From Algoriphagus yeomjeoni (GTDB lineage Bacteria > Bacteroidota > Bacteroidia > Cytophagales > Cyclobacteriaceae), in assembly GCF_003259505.1 (NCBI RefSeq), contig NZ_QLLK01000009.1, positions 124,001-188,000 of the forward strand: a stretch of DNA of 64,000 bases. Reading direction: 5' to 3'. Position 1 is the stretch's first letter, and each line of letters starts with the position of its first letter. The translations under genes and the position numbers were made by a program. This document shows positions 1 to 7,612 of this stretch, piece after piece. A model generated the notes under the pieces. That model worked only from the letters and a program-made list of their open reading frames with translations, was not told the origin of the DNA and did not search any database.

Positions 1-521
1 AGGTTAAATCCATAGCAAATACAAGCTAAAATCACAAAGAAAGCATAGGCGTTGATATCAGTAAATGCTCCAAATCCAGAACCTTCTTTAACAGTAACCA
101 AAATAAAAACCCCTACGAAAGCAATGGCAAGGCCTATTCCATTTCTGCGAGTGATTTTAGACTGGAAAAACAATGCACCAATCACAACCACTGCAAGAGG
201 AGTGAGTGCATTCAAAACACCAGTTAGGGAGCTACTGAGTTGAGTTTGTGCTTTTGCAAAAAGAAAAGCAGGGATGAAACTTCCGACAAGACCTACGATT
301 ATCAAATTTTTGATCTGAGTTTTATCAAGATTTTTGAGCCTTGGAATAGAAAGTGGTAACAAGAAAGTGGCGGCCGCGACTATTCTATAGGCTCCCACTT
401 CTCCAGGTGAAAAAACTTCCAGGCCTCTTTTGATTAGAATAAATGAACTGCCCCAGATCAAGGATAGTAGAATTAGTAAACCCCAGTTTTTAAGGTTGCC
501 GTCGTTGGTGGTAGTTGACAT
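1..521 (-). CDS. DMT (EamA) family transporter, C-terminus cut by window edge
   Basis: The frame reads leftward from an ATG at 519-521 and runs off the window, leaving about 173 N-terminal residues. The protein begins with a short polar leader followed by a hydrophobic helix containing the IWGSSFILIKRG motif that is typical of the first EamA repeat, then several more membrane spans. EamA proteins are ten-helix inner-membrane exporters of metabolites or amino acids. The substrate cannot be told from sequence. The gene lies downstream of dusB on the same strand, separated by a hairpin-rich gap at 522-614. Family assignment is firm, substrate unknown. Confidence 0.85.
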   Translation of the reverse strand, partial: MSTTTNDGNLKNWGLLILLSLIWGSSFILIKRGLEVFSPGEVGAYRIVAAATFLLPLSIPRLKNLDKTQIKNLIIVGLVGSFIPAFLFAKAQTQLSSSLTGVLNALTPLAVVVIGALFFQSKITRRNGIGLAIAFVGVFILVTVKEGSGFGAFTDINAYAFFVILACICYGFN

Positions 522-549
522 TTGAGGAAATTGAGAAGTGGTAAGGTAG

Positions 550-595
550 GGAAGGTGGTAAAGTTGCAGTTTACCTTCCAACTTTACCACCTTCC
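550..595. repeat. 17-bp inverted repeat between dusB and the DMT transporter
   Basis: Perfect 17-bp arms at 550-566 and 579-595 surround a 12-base loop. There is no T-tract on either side, so it is not a classical intrinsic terminator. The arm contains the word aactttaccacctt, which recurs at 56772-56785 in another intergenic gap, so this looks like a copy of a dispersed element. Confidence 0.7.
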
Positions 596-614
596 AACTT
601 TTTAACTATTTCTT

Positions 615-1604
615 CTAAAAAACATGATCTGCGTAGACGTCAGAAACCTGATTCAGGATATCGCAAACATGCTCATAAGTTTCTGCAGTAACCATCTCAG
701 CTCTATACTGTTTGAAATTTGGCATACCGCGGAAATAATTAGTGTAGTGTCTCCTCATTTCAAGAATGCCAAGTTTAGGGCCTTTCCACTGAACTGAAAA
801 GTCTAAGTGCTTCTTTGCGACAGCAATCCTTTCGTCCAACCCTGGAGCAGCGAGTTTTTCTCCTGTGGCAAGGAAATGCTTGATTTCATTGAATATCCAC
901 GGATATCCTATGGATGCTCTGCCGATCATCATTCCATCGACGTTGTATTTATTCTTGTATTCCTGCGCTTTCTCCGGTGTATCTATATCTCCATTTCCAA
1001 AGACTGGAATGTGTAAGCGTGGGTTGTCTTTGACCAGATTCAAATAACTCCAGTCGGCTTCGCCTTTGTACATTTGAGCTCTAGTGCGCGCATGAATGCT
1101 GATTGCTTGGATTCCTACATCTTGAAGACGTTCAGCGACTTCTACTATACGAATGGTGTTTTGGTCCCAGCCGAGTCTAGTCTTCACAGTGACGGGGATA
1201 TTCACAGCTTTTACGATCTCAGCGGTCATGGAGACCATTTTGTCGATATCCAGAAGAATCCCGGCTCCTGCGCCCTTGCAGGCTACTTTGTTCACAGGAC
1301 AGCCATAATTGATATCTAAAATATCCGGCTTAGCTTCTTCTACGATAGCTGCTGCTTCACGCATGGAATCAATTTCATTTCCGAAAATTTGAATCCCAAT
1401 AGGCTTCTCATAATCGAAAATATCGAGCTTAGCCACACTTTTGGCAGCATCACGAATCAATCCCTCTGAGCTGATAAATTCTGTGTACATGAGGTCTGCA
1501 CCGTTTTGTTTGCATACTGCTCTGAACGGCGGATCACTCACATCTTCCATCGGTGCAAGCAACAATGGGAAGTCTCCTAACTCCAAGTTTCCTATCTTAA
1601 CCAC
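615..1604 (-). CDS. dusB: tRNA-dihydrouridine synthase, DusB-like
   Basis: FMN-dependent enzyme that reduces uridines to dihydrouridine in the D-loop of tRNA, in the cytoplasm. The 329-residue length fits the family. Visible motifs are the N-terminal FMN-barrel segment LLLAPMEDVSDPPFR, the catalytic cysteine C102 in INYGCPVNKV, the VKTRLGWD segment, IHARTRAQMYKG (substrate and FMN contacts) and GNGDI followed by GMMIGRASIG (phosphate binding). The gene starts at ATG 1604 and is divergent from the CPBP protease gene, whose start is only 37 bases away, so the two promoters must overlap. Confidence 0.93.
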   Translation of the reverse strand: MVKIGNLELGDFPLLLAPMEDVSDPPFRAVCKQNGADLMYTEFISSEGLIRDAAKSVAKLDIFDYEKPIGIQIFGNEIDSMREAAAIVEEAKPDILDINYGCPVNKVACKGAGAGILLDIDKMVSMTAEIVKAVNIPVTVKTRLGWDQNTIRIVEVAERLQDVGIQAISIHARTRAQMYKGEADWSYLNLVKDNPRLHIPVFGNGDIDTPEKAQEYKNKYNVDGMMIGRASIGYPWIFNEIKHFLATGEKLAAPGLDERIAVAKKHLDFSVQWKGPKLGILEMRRHYTNYFRGMPNFKQYRAEMVTAETYEHVCDILNQVSDVYADHVF

Positions 1605-1641
1605 TTCTTATTTTAAATTTGCGCGTAAATTTACCTCAATT

Positions 1642-2583
1642 ATGGAGATATACGAAACGGAATCAGAAATTGCCAAGAGAAAGAGTTGGCTTTTGTCCTT
1701 GATAGTCATTGTTTTAGTAGGATTAGGTGTTTTGATAGTACTACAGGTAGTGGCGCTGGCAATTGCTCCATTCCTATTTAATATCACCATGGAAGAGATA
1801 ATTGGTCTTATGACTGGTGATTATTCTCCTCCAAATGGGCGGATGGCCATGTATTTTGTACAGGGATTAGGTTCTGGAATAGGATTCTGGTTAGCAGCTT
1901 ATGTAGTCATGCATTTTATTGATAAAGCAGATTTGCATTGGGAAATTCAGTTGCCAAGGTTTAATGCCAAAGGTGCAGGTTTGGTTTTTCTGATCGCTAT
2001 AGGAGGTATGCTTTTCAATGGGCTATTGGTGTATTGGAACTCTCAACTGGTACTTCCAGAGGTTTTTTCTGACCTAGAGATTTGGATGCTGGAGATGGAA
2101 ACTCAGCTGATGGAGATGACTAAATATCTCACTGATTTTCAGACAATTCCCGAGTTGCTTATGGGTGTTCTGGTTATTGGTGTTCTTGCAGGAATAGGTG
2201 AAGAAATGTTTTTTAGAGGGCTAATTCAGCCAAAGATGCATTTATATACAGGGAATGGTCATGCTGGTGTTTGGGTGACGGCTTTTATTTTCTCAGCAAT
2301 TCACCTCCAGTTTTACGGCTTTCTTCCTCGCTTATTTTTGGGAGGTATGTTTGGTTACCTTTATTATTATTCTGGAAGTCTTACCTATCCTATCTTAGCT
2401 CATATTTTGAATAATACAGTGACTGTCTTGATGGTTTACGCCTCTAATCAAGGATTGATTGATTTTGATATGGAGTCCACAGACACGGTGTCATATCCTG
2501 CTGCAATCATTGGATTATTAGTTCTTTTGGCAGGAATCTTTTACTTTAAGAAAATAAATAAGCCCAATGGAGAACTGGAATAA
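1642..2583 (+). CDS. CPBP family intramembrane metalloprotease
   Basis: An integral membrane protein of 313 residues with about eight hydrophobic spans. It carries the CPBP/Abi (CAAX protease 2) signature: a glutamate pair E187-E188 with R192 in GEEMFFRG, H221 in FSAIHL and H254 with following asparagines in ILAHILNN. Family members are glutamate-type intramembrane proteases; the substrate here is unknown. I chose ATG 1642 because an upstream in-frame extension to 1441 would overlap dusB antisense and reads as non-homologous sequence before MEIYETE. The stop overlaps the start of the next gene by 17 bases, so the two are translated as a unit. Confidence 0.88.
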   Translation: MEIYETESEIAKRKSWLLSLIVIVLVGLGVLIVLQVVALAIAPFLFNITMEEIIGLMTGDYSPPNGRMAMYFVQGLGSGIGFWLAAYVVMHFIDKADLHWEIQLPRFNAKGAGLVFLIAIGGMLFNGLLVYWNSQLVLPEVFSDLEIWMLEMETQLMEMTKYLTDFQTIPELLMGVLVIGVLAGIGEEMFFRGLIQPKMHLYTGNGHAGVWVTAFIFSAIHLQFYGFLPRLFLGGMFGYLYYYSGSLTYPILAHILNNTVTVLMVYASNQGLIDFDMESTDTVSYPAAIIGLLVLLAGIFYFKKINKPNGELE

Positions 2584-2773
2584 GGTATTTGAAAGCTCAA
2601 TGCAAGTGCGAGCGGAGATTGTAAAAGGAGTCTTGGAGGAGAACCAAATTCAAGCTGTGGTATTGAACAAAAAAGAAACTATTTATCAGATTTTTGGAAA
2701 CTACGAGGTACTAGTGCAGCAAAAAGATTTAATTAAGGCGAATAACCTTGTCCAGAATGAGATCACGTTTTAG
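2567..2773 (+). CDS. DUF2007 domain protein
   Basis: A 68-residue soluble protein. It matches the DUF2007 (putative signal-transducing protein) pattern: a start reading WNKVFESSMQVRAEIVKGVL, then a short helix and the segment YEVLVQQKDLIKANNLV. The fold is a small ferredoxin-like domain, and no biochemical role is established. It overlaps the protease gene at its 5' end by 17 bases and cdsA at its 3' end by 26 bases, so the three genes form a tightly coupled cluster. Confidence 0.8.
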   Translation: MENWNKVFESSMQVRAEIVKGVLEENQIQAVVLNKKETIYQIFGNYEVLVQQKDLIKANNLVQNEITF

Positions 2774-3596
2774 TATCAATAATTACAGTAATCTAGGGCA
2801 GAGGGCCATCACTGGATTGTTTGGAGCCTTGCTTATCGTAGGTGGATGCATTTATTCGGAATACACCTATTTTTTGGTTTTTGCAGGAATTCTGGGCTTT
2901 TCACAAATGGAGTTTTACAAGCTTAGCGGATTGGATGGCATGCTTCCTTTGAGAAGTTTCGGTACATTCCTAGGGCTAATGATATTCTGTCTCACCTTTT
3001 TGGTACAGCAGGAACATCTATCAGATAAGTATTTCTTTTTGATTTTTCCGATTGTCTCCATTACTTTCTTTATTAAACTTTATCGCAAAACAGACAAAAA
3101 ACCTTTCACTGGTGTCGCATATACTTTTTTGGGCCTTTTCTATGTGGCGGTGCCATTTTCTCTGCTAAATCTTGCGGTATTTTCAGTAGATGCTACCTAT
3201 AATTATGAGATCATTATTGGCTGCTTGTTGATTCTTTGGGCCAGTGATACGGGCGCGTACTTTGCGGGAACAAAATTTGGAAAGACTAAGTTATTCGAAC
3301 GGGTTTCACCTAAGAAGTCATGGGAAGGATTTCTGGGGGGAGCATTCTCCGCAATAGGAGTAGCTTTTGCCTTGACGAGATACTTCCATGTGATCGAAGA
3401 TTGGAAGTGGTTAGTAATTGCCGGAATCATAATTATTGCCGGCACTTATGGAGATCTTATAGAGTCGCTTTTCAAGCGATCAATTGAGATTAAAGATTCT
3501 GGAAAAGGACTTCCTGGGCATGGTGGATTTATGGATCGTTTTGATGGATTGTTACTTTCGGCCCCATTTATCACAGCCTTTTTGAAAATCTTCTAA
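2748..3596 (+). CDS. cdsA: Phosphatidate cytidylyltransferase
   Basis: Inner-membrane enzyme that makes CDP-diacylglycerol from phosphatidic acid and CTP, the branch point of phospholipid synthesis. The 282-residue protein has about eight membrane spans and the full CDS signature near the C-terminus: SLFKRSIEIKDSGKGLPGHG followed by GFMDRFDG, with the conserved aspartates. Translation may start at 2748 or at the second methionine at 2757. It overlaps the DUF2007 gene. Phosphatidylserine decarboxylase, a later enzyme of the same pathway, is encoded 1.4 kb downstream. Confidence 0.93.
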   Translation: MSRMRSRFSINNYSNLGQRAITGLFGALLIVGGCIYSEYTYFLVFAGILGFSQMEFYKLSGLDGMLPLRSFGTFLGLMIFCLTFLVQQEHLSDKYFFLIFPIVSITFFIKLYRKTDKKPFTGVAYTFLGLFYVAVPFSLLNLAVFSVDATYNYEIIIGCLLILWASDTGAYFAGTKFGKTKLFERVSPKKSWEGFLGGAFSAIGVAFALTRYFHVIEDWKWLVIAGIIIIAGTYGDLIESLFKRSIEIKDSGKGLPGHGGFMDRFDGLLLSAPFITAFLKIF

Positions 3597-3666
3597 TTTG
3601 AAGCCCTCTTGATTGAAAATCTGCTTAATATTACACCGCATTTGAATAACTAAATCAAACCCGAAT

Positions 3667-4944
3667 ATGGCTTACATTGAACCGGCTCCGATTAAGGATA
3701 AAGAAAATCCTCTGGAGTCAATGATGGAAAGATTCAACATTGCAGCTGAAAAGCTAGGCCTCTCCGAAGAGGTGTACAATGTCCTGAAAAATCCAGCCAA
3801 ACAAGTAATCGTATCCCTACCTATCACCATGGACAATGGTAAGATTCAGGTCTTCGAGGGGATCCGAGTAATTCACTCCAACATTCTTGGCCCAGCAAAA
3901 GGCGGTATTCGCTTTGCGCCAGATGTACACATCGATGAGGTGCGTGCATTAGCGGCTTGGATGACTTGGAAATGTGCAGTAGTGGACATTCCATACGGTG
4001 GAGGTAAAGGCGGCGTAAGATGTAATCCAAGGGAAATGTCTAAGGGTGAAATCGAGCGTCTTGTCAGAGCTTATACCATGGCAATGATCGATGTTTTCGG
4101 TCCGGATAAGGATATTCCTGCTCCGGATATGGGAACTGGTCCTCGAGAGATGGCTTGGCTGATGGATGAGTATTCCAAAGCAAAGGGTATGACGGTAAGT
4201 TCGGTTGTAACAGGTAAGCCCCTTGTGTTGGGTGGCTCTCTCGGCAGGACAGAAGCGACAGGTCGAGGTGTGATGGTAACCGCTTTGGCAGCCATGCAAA
4301 AACTGAAAATCAACCCTTTCCAAGCTACCTGTGCAGTACAAGGCTTTGGAAATGTGGGCTCTTGGGCGGCTAGACTGTTGGAAGAAAGAGGTTTGAAAAT
4401 CGTAGCAATCTCAGATCATACCGGTGCTTTTTACAATGAGAATGGGATCAATATTCTGGAGGCTATCGCCTACCGGGATGGGAATAACAATAATTTGGAA
4501 GGCTTCGCAGGTGGCGAGAAAATGCTAGATGCAGGCGATTTGCTCACCTTGGAAGTTGATGTGCTAGTGCCTGCAGCTGTAGAAGATGTGATCACTATTC
4601 ACAACGTAAACGATATTAAGGCTAAACTCATCGTAGAAGGTGCAAATGGTCCGACTTCAGCAAAAGCAGATGCCATCATCAATGAAAAAGGCATCATGGC
4701 TGTACCAGATATCCTAGCAAATGCCGGTGGTGTTACTGTTTCTTACTTCGAGTGGGTACAAAACAGATTGGGCTACAAATGGACTGCTGACCGTGTAAAC
4801 AGACGCTCTGACCGGATCATGAAGGATTCCTTTGAAATGGTCTATCAGGCGTCTCAGAAGTACGATGTGCCGATGAGAATTGCAGCGTATATCGTCGCTA
4901 TCGATAAAGTAGCGAAGACATATACATTCCGAGGAGGCTTCTAA
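3667..4944 (+). CDS. Glu/Leu/Phe/Val-type glutamate dehydrogenase
   Basis: Cytosolic enzyme of about 425 residues that interconverts glutamate and 2-oxoglutarate plus ammonia with NAD(P). Visible motifs are the substrate-binding region GPAKGGIRFAP, substrate lysine K102 in TWKCAVVDIPYGGGKGG, catalytic lysine K114, the PAPDMGTGPREMAW loop, and the Rossmann segment AVQGFGNVGSWAA. The size and the short hexameric-type sequence resemble the NAD-linked GudB/RocG group more than the longer NADPH-linked GdhA, but cofactor choice is inferred only. A terminator follows at 4977-5004. Confidence 0.92.
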   Translation: MAYIEPAPIKDKENPLESMMERFNIAAEKLGLSEEVYNVLKNPAKQVIVSLPITMDNGKIQVFEGIRVIHSNILGPAKGGIRFAPDVHIDEVRALAAWMTWKCAVVDIPYGGGKGGVRCNPREMSKGEIERLVRAYTMAMIDVFGPDKDIPAPDMGTGPREMAWLMDEYSKAKGMTVSSVVTGKPLVLGGSLGRTEATGRGVMVTALAAMQKLKINPFQATCAVQGFGNVGSWAARLLEERGLKIVAISDHTGAFYNENGINILEAIAYRDGNNNNLEGFAGGEKMLDAGDLLTLEVDVLVPAAVEDVITIHNVNDIKAKLIVEGANGPTSAKADAIINEKGIMAVPDILANAGGVTVSYFEWVQNRLGYKWTADRVNRRSDRIMKDSFEMVYQASQKYDVPMRIAAYIVAIDKVAKTYTFRGGF

Positions 4945-4976
4945 GCCTGTTCTATCGAAAGAATATTTTATCTTTG

Positions 4977-5004
4977 AGGCGTGGGGATATCTCCACGCCT
5001 TTTA
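4977..5004 (+). terminator. Intrinsic terminator after glutamate dehydrogenase
   Basis: Arms AGGCGTGG (4977-4984) and CCACGCCT (4993-5000) pair perfectly around an 8-base loop and are followed by TTTT. Directly upstream is TATCTTTG at 4969-4976, a match to the Bacteroidota -7 box, so the hairpin could also lie in the 5' leader of psd. Confidence 0.7.
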
Positions 5005-5016
5005 GTTTTGAAAATT

Positions 5017-5679
5017 ATGACTATACACAGAGAAGGAAAAGTTTTGTTGTTTTGGTTGCTAATTGTCTTAGTGGCTGGAAATTATCTTATCATCTACTTT
5101 ATGCCAGATGCCAGAGTACTTTCTAATATTGCTGTATTAGGAAGCATTGTGTTGTATCTGATTATCCTACAGTTTTTCAGAAGTCCGATTTTCAAATTAC
5201 CTACTGACGAAAGTTTGGTATATGCCCCTGTGGATGGTAAAGTCGTGGTAATCGAGGAGACTTTCGAAGATGAATATCTCAAAGAAAACCGCAGACAGAT
5301 TTCGATTTTCATGTCTCCGATCAACGTGCATGTTACTAGATCTCCGATCAAAGGAATAGTTGAGTTTTTTCAATATCACCCAGGTAAATACTTGGTAGCT
5401 TGGCATCCAAAGTCAAGTACGGAAAATGAGCGTACTTCCATGGTCGTGACTCATGAGAATGGAACAAAACTTATGGTAAGACAGGTAGCAGGTGCCTTGG
5501 CACGACGAATCAAATGGTATGTGAAGCTAGGTTCCGAATTGGCCTCAGGTGGTGAATTTGGCTTTATCAAATTCGGATCCAGAGTGGATGTCTACCTTCC
5601 ATTAGATGCTGAGATATTGGTAGGATTAGAAGAGAAAACTAAAGGTGGAAGAACTCCGATTGCGAGATTGAAAGCGTAA
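5017..5679 (+). CDS. psd: Phosphatidylserine decarboxylase, short PSD-A type
   Basis: Converts phosphatidylserine to phosphatidylethanolamine at the inner membrane. The 220-residue protein has two closely spaced N-terminal membrane helices (about residues 8-28 and 33-52), the segment LVYAPVDGKVVVIEE, the histidine-bearing SPINVHVTRSPIKG, and the autocatalytic cleavage site G187-S188 in FIKFGSRVD that yields the pyruvoyl alpha chain. ATG 5017 was chosen over the in-frame codon at 4981, because the earlier segment lies in the terminator hairpin of the preceding gene. It belongs to the short family that also includes archaetidylserine decarboxylases. Confidence 0.92.
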   Translation: MTIHREGKVLLFWLLIVLVAGNYLIIYFMPDARVLSNIAVLGSIVLYLIILQFFRSPIFKLPTDESLVYAPVDGKVVVIEETFEDEYLKENRRQISIFMSPINVHVTRSPIKGIVEFFQYHPGKYLVAWHPKSSTENERTSMVVTHENGTKLMVRQVAGALARRIKWYVKLGSELASGGEFGFIKFGSRVDVYLPLDAEILVGLEEKTKGGRTPIARLKA

Positions 5680-5696
5680 CTTTTTAAGAAACCTAT

Positions 5697-5737
5697 AAAA
5701 CCAAAAAAAGCTCCAAATAAGGAGCTTTTTTGGTTTT
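5697..5737. terminator. Bidirectional terminator between psd and a leftward gene
   Basis: The arms at 5697-5714 and 5721-5737 pair over 17 bases with a single A bulge, around the loop aaataa. The core GCTCC/GGAGC is flanked by A-runs and T-runs, so it can stop transcription from both directions. Its right arm overlaps the last codon of the leftward gene that ends at 5736. Confidence 0.85.
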
Positions 5738-6209
5738 ATGCCTTGATGACTTTTTTGTACACCACAAATCCAAGCCCCAACGTAATCAGAAATAAAATCA
5801 GACTGATCCATTCGAAAGTTCTTTTTTCGGAAAGCTTTTCTTCGAGTTGTTTGTCTCTTTCTGCAACTGCTCTTTTTAGCGCTTGGACGTCCTTTTCTTG
5901 CTTGAATGCAATGGCTTTGTAGTCTTCCCCGGTCTGAGTGGCAACGGTGGTTTCGATATCCCCAATCATTCGTAGTTCATCCATAATCAGGTTGTCCTTT
6001 GCAATAATGCGCTCCAGCCATTCATTGGTTTCGATCATGTCCTTTTTGGTCCGATTACCAAAGATTCCGGACTTTTTACTTTCAGATGCCTTCCATTGTT
6101 GGGTCAGTGCATCACGCTCTTGTACCATTTTTTCCAACTTGGCTTTACCTGCCTCAGTGAATTGGGGTGTAAATGCATTTAGAAAAGTAAGAAGTACTAT
6201 TAGGATCAT
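5736..6209 (-). CDS. Membrane-anchored coiled-coil protein of unknown function
   Basis: 157 residues; I do not recognise a named family. The first 20 residues form a short hydrophobic leader ending near FTEAG, consistent with a signal peptide. The middle (about 21-125) is charged and predicted helical, with heptad-like runs such as KLEKMVQERDALTQQW and QALKRAVAERDKQLEEKL. A single membrane helix (about 134-152) ends in VVYKKVIKA. The layout suggests a periplasmic coiled coil anchored by its C-terminus. It has no operon partner and converges on psd. Confidence 0.65.
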   Translation of the reverse strand: MILIVLLTFLNAFTPQFTEAGKAKLEKMVQERDALTQQWKASESKKSGIFGNRTKKDMIETNEWLERIIAKDNLIMDELRMIGDIETTVATQTGEDYKAIAFKQEKDVQALKRAVAERDKQLEEKLSEKRTFEWISLILFLITLGLGFVVYKKVIKA

Positions 6210-6449
6210 TTTTCTTCAGATATTAAAGGACTTAGTAGTAACGAATCAGGGAGTAAAAAATTCACTTTGGTTCGAATATAAAGGAAAGAGAATGCCAATT
6301 TATCTAGAACGAATTGAAGCCCCTTCAATTTAATTTTGTGATTGCATCTATTTAGTAATGACGATATCCTTTTCAATGATTTGCATTACCAATGGATAAT
6401 TTATAGGGATTTGCTACTCGTTTTCTAAACAGCTTTAAACTTGTTGTTT

Positions 6450-7133
6450 TTATCGTTTCCAGCCTCGGGTCATTTCTTTTTTGCCCGGAGGGCCAGGCAG
6501 ATTTTCTACCTCAAGTCCGAGATCTTTCAAATCTCTCCTTAGCTGTCCAGTTGCACAATAAGTGGTGAATATTCCACCTGGGTTCAGGGTCTCACAAACC
6601 TTACTTAGAGCTTCCTTTGACCACATTTCAGGCTGTTTGCTTGGCGCAAAAGCATCGTAAAATACTACGTCAGTTGGATAAAGAATTACATCTTCCAGTG
6701 TAGTTTTCTCCTTTTTCATGTTGAAATACTCAGACATGATGATGCCTTTGTCCCAGTCCGCTTTATGCAATCGCTGCAAATATGGCTTATAGTGAAATAT
6801 GGCATCGTCCATATCACCGTAATTGAGCTGGGAATAAATATCCTCGGTTAATGGAAAGGGTTCAATACTATGATATAGGACTGGAATCTGATTTTGCTCT
6901 GCCCAAACGAGCGTTAACCAAGCATTCAAGCCTGTCCCAAAACCAACCTCAAAAATCCTCAGTGGTTTTTTCTTAGGGTTATTTATTACCCATGAATCTA
7001 GTCCATAAAGCATGAAAACATGAATGGATTCTTTGAAAGCGCCGTGAAAGCTATGATAGGTTTCTTTTAGCTCTTCGTTGTAAAGAGAATGGGAACCGTC
7101 TTCAGTAGTGATGATTTTTAAGTTGTCGCTCAT
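6450..7133 (-). CDS. mnmD: MnmD-type tRNA 5-methylaminomethyl-2-thiouridine methyltransferase
   Basis: SAM-dependent methyltransferase of the MnmC1 (DUF752) family that completes the mnm5s2U wobble modification of tRNA. The 227-residue protein has no oxidoreductase half, so it matches the stand-alone MnmD form rather than the fused MnmC. Motif I reads RIFEVGFGTGLNAWL, and VVFYDAFAPSKQPEMW holds the DAFxP motif of this family. I place the start at ATG 7133 because it overlaps the ispF stop as ATGA, which implies translational coupling. An upstream in-frame ATG at 7157 lies within ispF. Confidence 0.88.
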   Translation of the reverse strand: MSDNLKIITTEDGSHSLYNEELKETYHSFHGAFKESIHVFMLYGLDSWVINNPKKKPLRIFEVGFGTGLNAWLTLVWAEQNQIPVLYHSIEPFPLTEDIYSQLNYGDMDDAIFHYKPYLQRLHKADWDKGIIMSEYFNMKKEKTTLEDVILYPTDVVFYDAFAPSKQPEMWSKEALSKVCETLNPGGIFTTYCATGQLRRDLKDLGLEVENLPGPPGKKEMTRGWKR

Positions 7134-7612
7134 ACCGAATAAATTAAAGCTGTGCAATATGCCGAGACTCCCTCTTGCCTACCAACAAAACCTAGTTTTT
7201 CGGTTGTAGTAGCTTTGATGGAAATGTCGTTTTCAGAGATATTCATCACCTCAGCCAGACATGTTTTCATAGTTGGTATATGTGGGTTGACCTTAGGGAG
7301 TTGCAAGCAAATCGTCGTATCTAAATTACCTACTTCGAAGCCAGCTTCCCGGATCAGAAGCATCACCTCTGAAAGTAAAATTTTGCTGTCAATACCTTTA
7401 AATTTGGGGTCTTGATCAGAGAAATGATATCCTATGTCACGTAAGTTTGCAGCACCGAGAAGGGCATCGCAAATCACATGGATCAAAACATCTGCATCGG
7501 AATGTCCGACAGCACCTTTCTCATGTTCTAATTTGATTCCTCCCAGCCAGAAGTCATATCCTTCTTTGAGTTGATGGACATCATAGCCAAAACCTATTCT
7601 GAATTTGTTCAT
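7130..7612 (-). CDS. ispF: 2-C-methyl-D-erythritol 2,4-cyclodiphosphate synthase
   Basis: Fifth step of the MEP isoprenoid pathway, releasing CMP to form the cyclic diphosphate. The 160-residue protein has the zinc ligands D11 and H13 in GFGYDVHQL and H45 in ADVLIHVICDALLGA, the family motif GHSDADV, and the C-terminal TTTEKLGFVGRQEG. The start overlaps the M16 peptidase stop as ATGA and its own stop overlaps mnmD as ATGA, so all three leftward genes are coupled. Another MEP enzyme gene, ispH, lies at 61.5 kb of this window. Confidence 0.96.
   Translation of the reverse strand: MNKFRIGFGYDVHQLKEGYDFWLGGIKLEHEKGAVGHSDADVLIHVICDALLGAANLRDIGYHFSDQDPKFKGIDSKILLSEVMLLIREAGFEVGNLDTTICLQLPKVNPHIPTMKTCLAEVMNISENDISIKATTTEKLGFVGRQEGVSAYCTALIYSV

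Noticed and set aside
1441-1641. N-terminal extension of the CPBP protease
   Set aside because: The added residues are antisense to dusB and look unrelated to the family; ATG 1642 gives a normal protein start.
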